61,090 nucleotides of DNA, taken from positions 26,477-87,566 of the forward strand of contig SZWC01000092.1 in NCBI GenBank assembly GCA_023375785.1. The letters are read 5' to 3'. Shown piece after piece: positions 54,994-61,090 of this stretch. This stretch comes from Penium margaritaceum. Lineage: Eukaryota > Streptophyta > Zygnematophyceae > Desmidiales > Peniaceae. A model generated the notes under the pieces. It had not been told where the DNA came from. It saw nothing but the letters and a program-made list of their open reading frames with translations, and did not search any database. The translations under genes and the position numbers were made by a program. Numbering within the stretch: the first letter of the stretch is position 1; the number at the start of each line of letters is the position of its first letter.

Positions 54994-55471
54994 AGAGGGA
55001 GACACAGTCTTGCTTTTTGTTTACCCAAAAGCGATGAACCGTGCCTCACCGATAGAGAGGAAGAGACAGTCTTGTGTTTTTCTTGTATAACTACACCCCC
55101 GTTTAAGAGGCATACAAAGCCCTAGATGGACTTTTTGATGTCGATTCTTTCTCTCGAGTCGGTGTCTGGGTAGCAAACGAGCCACAGCGGTTCAGATCCT
55201 ACTTAGCCTCCAAACTAGAGTCCCATGTACCGTGCCTTCTATAATTAGCGCATGATGCGCTTGACTGCTTGCCAAAGTTGTGGCCCTGGATTGGCCACAA
55301 ACATGGTCACTTGTCCCACAGCAAAGCAAATGTTAGGGTGTATTCCTACCATGGTGTACATGAGGCTACCAATAGCAGACTGGTAGGGAATGTTCTCCGT
55401 CTCACGCCGTTGTGCTTATGTGCTTGGGCTCATGGAGGAGGATAGCTAGATATCTCTTGTCATGGGTGTAT
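54994..55471 (-). pseudogene. F2-f (part 2): RNase H and RT C-terminus
   Basis: Aligns with F2-c 23890-24320 (GAGGGAGACACAGTCTTG; GGTAGGGAATGTTCTCC). Encodes remains of RNase H and the YQSAIGSLMYTMVGIHP segment, with stops. Cut at 55471 by F1-j. Confidence 0.82.
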
Positions 55472-56204
55472 TGTCTTGGAACTAGAGGAGAGAGAGAGCC
55501 TTGGAGTAGTGAGCATGTCGGACTAGAAGGGTATCACTTGTGCTGAAGAATGGTTGTTGAGTCACTCAAAATGATGGAGTACATATAGAGCTAGAGCTTG
55601 CGCAAGTCAGCCCTCTCACAAACCATACTTCTTAGTCATGGAGGCTAAGGCTCACACACTAGAGTCCATAATCTCACACAAGAGAAGAAATCAGCCTAGC
55701 AATCAAGCTGACCACTCATACACAACCTAGAGAGTTAGGAAATGATCTCATGGCACACTTCTAGTCGTCACATAATCCACAATCCCATGGAGAATCGTCA
55801 TTTGTCCATGGCTAGCACACAAGGATCTCACCTCACCTAGAAAGCAAGGAGAGGTACCTTTTTCCTAGTCAGCACACTCTGACAAGGGAACCCAAGAATC
55901 TAGGACCTTTCTGGATATTTCTCCCATTAGGTCTTGACCCTGGACCTCTTTCGTTTCTCAGGCTAAGGCATGGAGCCATTGCCCATTGTAACCCAGATAT
56001 CGGCGGACGATGACCCCGTAAACTTCAAAAAGTTATATCTCCTAATCCGATCGTTGGATCAGCGTAAAACTTGGACCGTTGACATTTTGCTACTTGATCT
56101 TTCTAATGGCGAAGTGCGAGTGACGATGGGAGCAAGCATTTACTATTTCCCTATAATATGCTCCTGTGGACCTGAAACTGAGCTGGATGGCTCCTTTCCC
56201 AACA
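55472..56204 (-). repeat. F1-j 3' LTR (733 bp)
   Basis: Starts TGTCTTGGAACTAGAGG, ends CTTTCCCAACA; reversed polypurine tract ATTTCCCACTTT follows. Confidence 0.9.
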
Positions 56205-56219
56205 ATTTCCCACTTTGCC

Positions 56220-57840
56220 GCATTCACAGTGGGCTGAGTCCACATGCCTTCATGCAGAACTTCTACTTCTCACGGGTCATTGGCTTGGTGCTGAAAACAC
56301 CAACTTGCTTGTTGATTGGAGTAAACTCTAGCTTGATAGCACTTTTTTGCACCATGTGCCATGAAGTTAAATGCGATGTCATTGTACTTGGTGCGTGCAT
56401 GGTGCTTAGAATTCTTGGCGAGTGCGATTACGCTCTAGTTGTTGACGCGTAGAGGAATCAAAATTGCTGCACTCCCACTCATCTCCGCCATGAGACACTG
56501 AAGCCAAAGTGCTTCCTTGGCTCCAAAGCTGAGAGAGACGTACTCAGCTTTCGTGCTTGAGATGGCCACAACCACCTGCCACTTGCTAAACCAGTGGATG
56601 GCCCCAATATTCATGAGGAGCACATGTCCAGATATTGACTTCAGTTCCTCAGGCTTTGAAGTCCAATCTGCGTCTATGTAAGGGATGATGCTATTGTTAT
56701 TACGGTTGTACGTGATTGTGATGTTGATGGTTCCAACAAGGTAACGGAAGATCCGCTTCACTGCCTTCTGGACCTCAGGTCCGGGGTTTGCCATGTGTTG
56801 GCTCACAATGATAAGAGCCTGCGCAAGGTCCGGCCTGGTTGCAACCATCAGGTACATGAGGCTGCCGACGGCGCTCGGGTACTTGTGCCGCTCAGCTGCA
56901 TCTGCTTGTCCATTGAAGCTCACGAGGTATTGCCGCATATCCAGCGGCATGCCGATGGATTTGGCCTCTGCCATGCCAAACCACTGCAATACATCGTCGA
57001 TTTAGCGGCTCTGGTGCAACGAGAGAGTGTGTGATTTGCGATCACGTGTGATGTGGATACTGAGGAAGTATGATGCCTCCCCAAGATCAGAGATCTGGAA
57101 GCGCTCCTACATGTGCTCTTTGAACTCCTGCAGTGTAGACATGCTGTTCGAAAGGAGGAGCATGTCATCCACATACACGATGATGATATAGACCTCATGC
57201 TCATGCTGCCAACGATAGATGTTGTAGTCACACTTGTTGTACTCAAATGCCATGCACTACAAAACCGCATCCAACTTCTGGTTCCAAGTACGCGACGCTT
57301 GCTTGAGGCCGTATAGCGACGTCTATAGCTTGTAAACCAGATGCTCCTGGCCATCCATGACGAACCCCTCCGGCTGCTCCATGTAAATTTCCTTCTCTAG
57401 GTCAGCGTATAGGAACGTAGTCTTGACGTCCATGTAGTGGACCTCAAAGTCCTCTGGTGCTGCATAAGGAAAGGAGAGTATGCAGAGAGGCAAACTTTGC
57501 AACAGGAGCAAAGGTTTTCGTATAGTGGATGCCTTCTTGCTGCGACTAGCCCATGGCGACCAGCCTCGCCGTGTATTTTTTTAGGTTGCTATTTACGCCC
57601 CTCTTCTTCTTGAACACCAACTTGCACTTGATTACCTTGCGTCCAGGTGGACGCTTAGTCAGCTCCCACGTACCGTTGTCGAGCACCAATTGTATCTCCG
57701 ACTACATAACTTGAGCCCAATGTTACATCTCATGCAGCCATGTCGTCCTTGTATGACGTTGGCTCATCAAAGTCTGCTACAACTACGACGTTCATCTCGT
57801 CTGGTTTCTTGAGCATCCAGAAATGTCCACCCTCATCATG
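56220..57840 (-). pseudogene. F1-j RNase H, RT, broken
   Basis: RNase H open 56435-56989 (PYIDADWTSKPEELKS, NIGAIHWFSKWQVVVAISS). RT with YVDD intact at 57164-57175. Stops: near 57003 (SR*IDD), 57108 (HM*ERFQ), 57258. RT start near 57640 (KVIKCKLVFKKK). Confidence 0.9.
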
Positions 57841-59439
57841 CTTTTAGCGCACCCTAAGAGGGTACCTTTGACCTAGTGCTGGAGGGTTAGCAAGCGGCTG
57901 GCGCGGTACTGCTAGGATAACTGCTCCTACTGATGGTGGTGCATCTTCTTCCTCTGCTTCTACCGATGAGGCTATTGGATCTGCTGCATCAGACATGGGA
58001 GAATACAATGGTTCTCCCACTATCACAGTAGAGGAAGGGTCAGGAGACACGGGGGCAGGGAGTATATCTGCTCCTACTGCTTTGTCAGCTGCTCGTTCTG
58101 CTACCTCTTTGCAGACGATATTGGTCTCGATGACCTTATTTTAGTTGAAAAGAACATACGTAGAGATGATGACGTGGCCAGTATCCCTCTCGTACAGTCG
58201 ATACGCCTTGCTTGCCACGTCATAGCCGATCATCAGAATCTGTGCGCTCTTCGCGTCCCATTTGTGTCGCTTCTCCTTGGGCACGTGCATGTGCGCCAAG
58301 CTGCCAAATGTGCGAAGATGACCCACGCTCATCTTCTTGCCAAACCACACCTCATACGACGCCATCTGCTCCAAGACCTTGGTTGGACTACGGTTCTTGG
58401 TGTACAACGTAGTACTCACTGCTTCAGCCCAAAAGTCGTAGGTTAGCCGAGCCGCGTGCAGTATGGAGTGCGCCGACTCAACGATGGTGTAGTTCGTGCG
58501 TTTTGCTACACCATTCTGCTACGACGACTATGGGGCGGTGCGCTGCGTCTTGATGCCTTCTCCTGAAGAATTCTAGAAACTCCTTGCTCAGGTACTCTCC
58601 ACCAAGCTCGCTGCGTAGCGCCTTGATTTTCTTGCCAGTCTGGTTCCCGACCATGGCCTTGAACTCTTTGAACCTTTCAAAGCATTGGTCCTTGGATGAA
58701 AAGAAGTACATAGCAGTGTAACGGCTGAAATCATCAATGAAGGTGAGAATGTACCTAGAGCCTTCAAAGCTCTGGGTCTGCATCGGGCCACACAAGTCTG
58801 TGTGGACCAGCTCCAACACCTCCTTTGCGCGCTTCCTTGCTCTCGAGAATGCCGTGTGATGCTGCTTCCCCTCCAAACAACCGATGCATAACTACTGCTC
58901 ATAGTTAGAGATGGTGGGCAAGTCACGCACCATCTGCTTCATTGGAAGTTGCTACAAGGCGCGCATGCCGATATGGGCGTAACCGCATGCCGGATTTTGC
59001 AATCTGTAGCCTACACCACTGCAGCAAGACTCTGCTCGCACGGGATCTTGGTCGCCCCCAGCAGGCGGTACATGTCGCCTTCCTTTACCGACCTGGCCAA
59101 TTCCTCTCCGCTGTCCTTGTTGAGGATGTAGCCATAGTCGTCCTCAATGACAACTTGCGGTCCTGTGTTAGTGAGAGAGGACAGTGAGAGAATGTTGAAC
59201 GTAGCATCAGGTACATATATCATGCCATGGAACACTCTAACTTCAATGCAATGCATGTTCTCCTTCCACATCTCCACGATCTGAATCCCCTCAACATACA
59301 CCACCCGATCATCACCCAAAGAAATCGGACGAGGAGGAATGTAGAGCAGCTGCATAAACCACTCCTTGTGGTGCATCAGGCTCTTGGTATACCCGGAGTC
59401 CTTGTACCATGCCAGATCCGCCTTCTCCTTCTGCAACAT
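57841..59439 (-). pseudogene. F1-j integrase and protease, broken
   Basis: Linker 57844-58050 (VGEPLYSPMSDAADPIASS). Integrase C-terminus 58141-58419 (VGHLRTFGSLAHMHVPKEKRH). Core 58478-58876: VHTDLCGPM (first Asp), RSELGGEY where the second Asp is Glu; the third acid is Lys (VAKRTN). Zinc part altered (YASVV frame). Protease DSG intact in KDSGYTKSLMHHKEW near 59395. Confidence 0.88.
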
Positions 59440-59440
59440 N

Positions 59441-60352
59441 CTGACGTTGTTGTGACTGCTGCTCTTGTTCCTATGGAGATTGCTGCTTTTGCTCCTGCTG
59501 CTACTGCTCCTTCTCATCCCTCTTGAACTTGAAGCACTCTTTCTTGTAGTGCCCCTCTTTCTGGCAATAGTGGCACTTTCCCTTCTTCTTCCCTCTCTAC
59601 TGCCCGGACTGCTGCTGTTGCTGGTTCCGTGAGCCCATGGCCATAAAAGCTGCTTCACTGCTACTGCTCCCGCCATTACGCTTTGCTGCATTGCGACACA
59701 GTTCTACCTGCACTAAGTACGTGCAGATGAAGTCGAGGTCGAGAATCAGCTGGCACTCCAACGTCTCTCGCACCGTGTCATAGCCTGTTGGGAGTCCCCT
59801 GAGTAAGAGGAAGACGAAGCGCGTGTCTTCCTGAGGGTTGCCGGCCGCTTTCAGTTGCATTGCCAACTCCTTTGCCCTGTCCAAGTACGCCTCCATCCCT
59901 TTGCCACCTTACATTTTCAAGGCCATCATTTTCTCCTCCAAAAGCATAAGGAATGTAGGATCCTTGCTCTTATACTTCTTGCACAACGTGTTCCACCCCT
60001 CTTTTGTAGTAGCCTTGTCACTCACGTACTGAAGATGCGGGTTGGAGATGGTGTTGACAAGCAGCCTGTAGGCCTGCCTGTCCTTCTTCTTTTACTCCTA
60101 ATATGCCGCTGCTGTAGTTGTAGATGAACTTGCATCTGCTACACCTTTCTGCGGCGTCTTCCCCGCCACCACCTCTGCTTCGGTCATGCCTTTTGCCTGT
60201 GGAGGCAGAGCTCGCTCGTCGCCGCTCACCACCTCCCACAAGCCCCCCTCCTAAAAAAGAAGGCGGGTATGGATCTTCCTAAACGTGAAGTTGGCGCGTC
60301 CTTCCAGCCTCTGCAAGGGCTGGGCTGCTGTTACCAGGACTCGTGCTACCAT
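59441..60352 (-). pseudogene. F1-j gag and Gln-rich linker, broken
   Basis: ATG 60352 (MVARVLVTAAQPLQ). Knuckle CHYCQKEGHYKKEC intact near 59535-59576. 59597-59896 encodes MEAYLDRAKELAMQL to GSRNQQQQQSGQ. A TAA replaces Gln in the LKMQGG motif near 59910 and others lie near 60100. The linker 59450-59520 is short because of the N join. Confidence 0.88.
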
Positions 60353-60985
60353 TTTGAGCTTTGGTGGTGCTCAATACTGCCCTTGAGTGGCGGCGCTACC
60401 CCTGCTTCTGCTGCTGTTTCTGCCATAAATCTGTCTCACAGAAAATGGACTGTAGAGGTTTCCACACTAAGAATTTGGAAGAAGTGAGCCCACCATTGGA
60501 AAATTCAGCTCAAAAAAATTCCGATCGATCCATAAAACAGGGTCATCAACAAGGGAGTTTTGGAGTTATGTCCTTTGGAAAACGGGTTATGTTGCTGCTC
60601 CAACTCCAACTCACACCAGCCAGCTTGTCAACGGCATTTCTCCCAAACTTATCGCTAGAATGCAAATATTTTTGCACCAATGCAAAGCTTAGGAAAAATA
60701 ATTCAATTCATATGTGCTACGTTTTAGATTTTACAAAGAAACAAGAGAGTTACGGTCAACACAAGGCGACAATCTTTCTGAGAGAGAAGAGTGTAGCTCT
60801 GGGGGACCTCGTTTTGAGCATAACTCTCCATCTCACAATTGGATCTTCCCGATCTTGGCTTCGTTAGAAAGCTTTTCTATTAAACTTGAAGATCCAGTGG
60901 TGGATTTGTACATTTGATCAAGGTTTCACCCCAACCCGTCACTCTCAAAGTGACGGCCAGTGGTGGCTGAAAGTGGCAGAACTTG
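60353..60985 (-). other. F1-j leader
   Basis: Leader sequence shared with the other family 1 copies; no ORF of interest. Confidence 0.78.
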
Positions 60986-60997
60986 GTTCCAATACCA
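60986..60997 (-). promoter_or_regulatory. F1-j primer-binding site
   Basis: Minus reading TGGTATTGGAAC, three bases off the intact site, two bases from the LTR. Confidence 0.75.
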
Positions 60998-60999
60998 AG

Positions 61000-61090
61000 T
61001 GCTGGAACAAGAGGGTAGAGGGAGCTTTGGAGCTGCAAACATGTAGGACTGGAAGGGCATCACTTGTGTTGAAGAATGGTTGTTGAATCA
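61000..61090 (-). repeat. F1-j 5' LTR, first 91 bases
   Basis: TGCTGGAACAAGAGG (TGTTGGATCTGGAGG in sisters) to the window end. Confidence 0.85.

Larger units (their letters stand above)
55472..61090 (-). mobile_element. F1-j: family 1 element, 5' LTR runs off the window
   Basis: 3' LTR, polypurine tract, RNase H, RT, integrase, protease, gag, leader, primer-binding site and the first 91 bases of the 5' LTR. Inserted in F2-f. One N join (59440) removes about 100 bases at the gag-protease linker. Confidence 0.92.

Noticed and set aside
1..61090. CRISPR array, bacterial operon or prophage
   Set aside because: Direct repeats are LTRs or assembly duplicates; all coding sequence is copia retrotransposon and the primer site is of plant type.

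Overview
This 61 kb window is eukaryotic, almost certainly plant (streptophyte) nuclear DNA, and consists almost entirely of old, nested LTR retrotransposons of the Ty1/copia order. Evidence for a plant: copia gene order (gag, protease, integrase, RT, RNase H), a primer-binding site TGGTATCAGAGC matching the 3' end of initiator tRNA-Met that is usual in plant copia elements, and heavy nesting. The species cannot be read from the sequence; a non-seed plant such as a lycophyte or bryophyte is only a guess. I found no credible host gene, rRNA or functional tRNA.

Two families account for nearly everything. Family 1 (F1) has LTRs of about 738 bp (TGTTGGAAAAGG...GATCCAACA), a gag with a CCHC knuckle, a long glutamine-rich linker, and a pol with DSG protease, HHCC/DDE integrase, YVDD RT and RNase H. 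Family 2 (F2) has LTRs of about 475 bp, a different gag, its own DSG protease, integrase and RT, and a 3' untranslated region with a tRNA-like sequence. Every copy is broken by stops, frameshifts, deletions or nested insertions.

Layout: F1-a (-) 1-5475, running off the left edge, inserted in F2-a (-). F2-a lies at 5476-8756 and 14031-14910, split by F1-b (+) 8757-14030. F1-c (-) 14911-21207 sits in the F2-a leader. A junction zone of F1 and F2 fragments fills 21208-22715. F2-c (-) 22717-27312 is followed by F1-e (+) 27313-32221. F1-f (-) 32222-37502 lies head to head with F1-g (+) 37520-39962, which continues at 46867-47029. F1-h (-) 39963-46866 is nested in F1-g with a perfect 5 bp target duplication. 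F2-d (-) 47030-49987 and F2-e (+) 50055-51890 follow. F2-f (-) 52005-52594 and 54994-55471 is split by F1-i (+) 52595-54993. F1-j (-) 55472-61090 runs off the right edge.

The main points of interest are: a probable segmental duplication (F2-a/F1-b and F2-c/F1-e share the same insertion site, the same internal deletion and the same lesions); a tRNA-derived sequence in the F2 3' untranslated region; recurrent CAG-to-TAG stops that fit decay of methylated CHG sites; a head-to-head inverted repeat with a perfect 23 bp hairpin core; conserved hairpins just upstream of the F1 TATA box; and several N-marked joins flanked by near-identical direct copies, which look like assembly artefacts.
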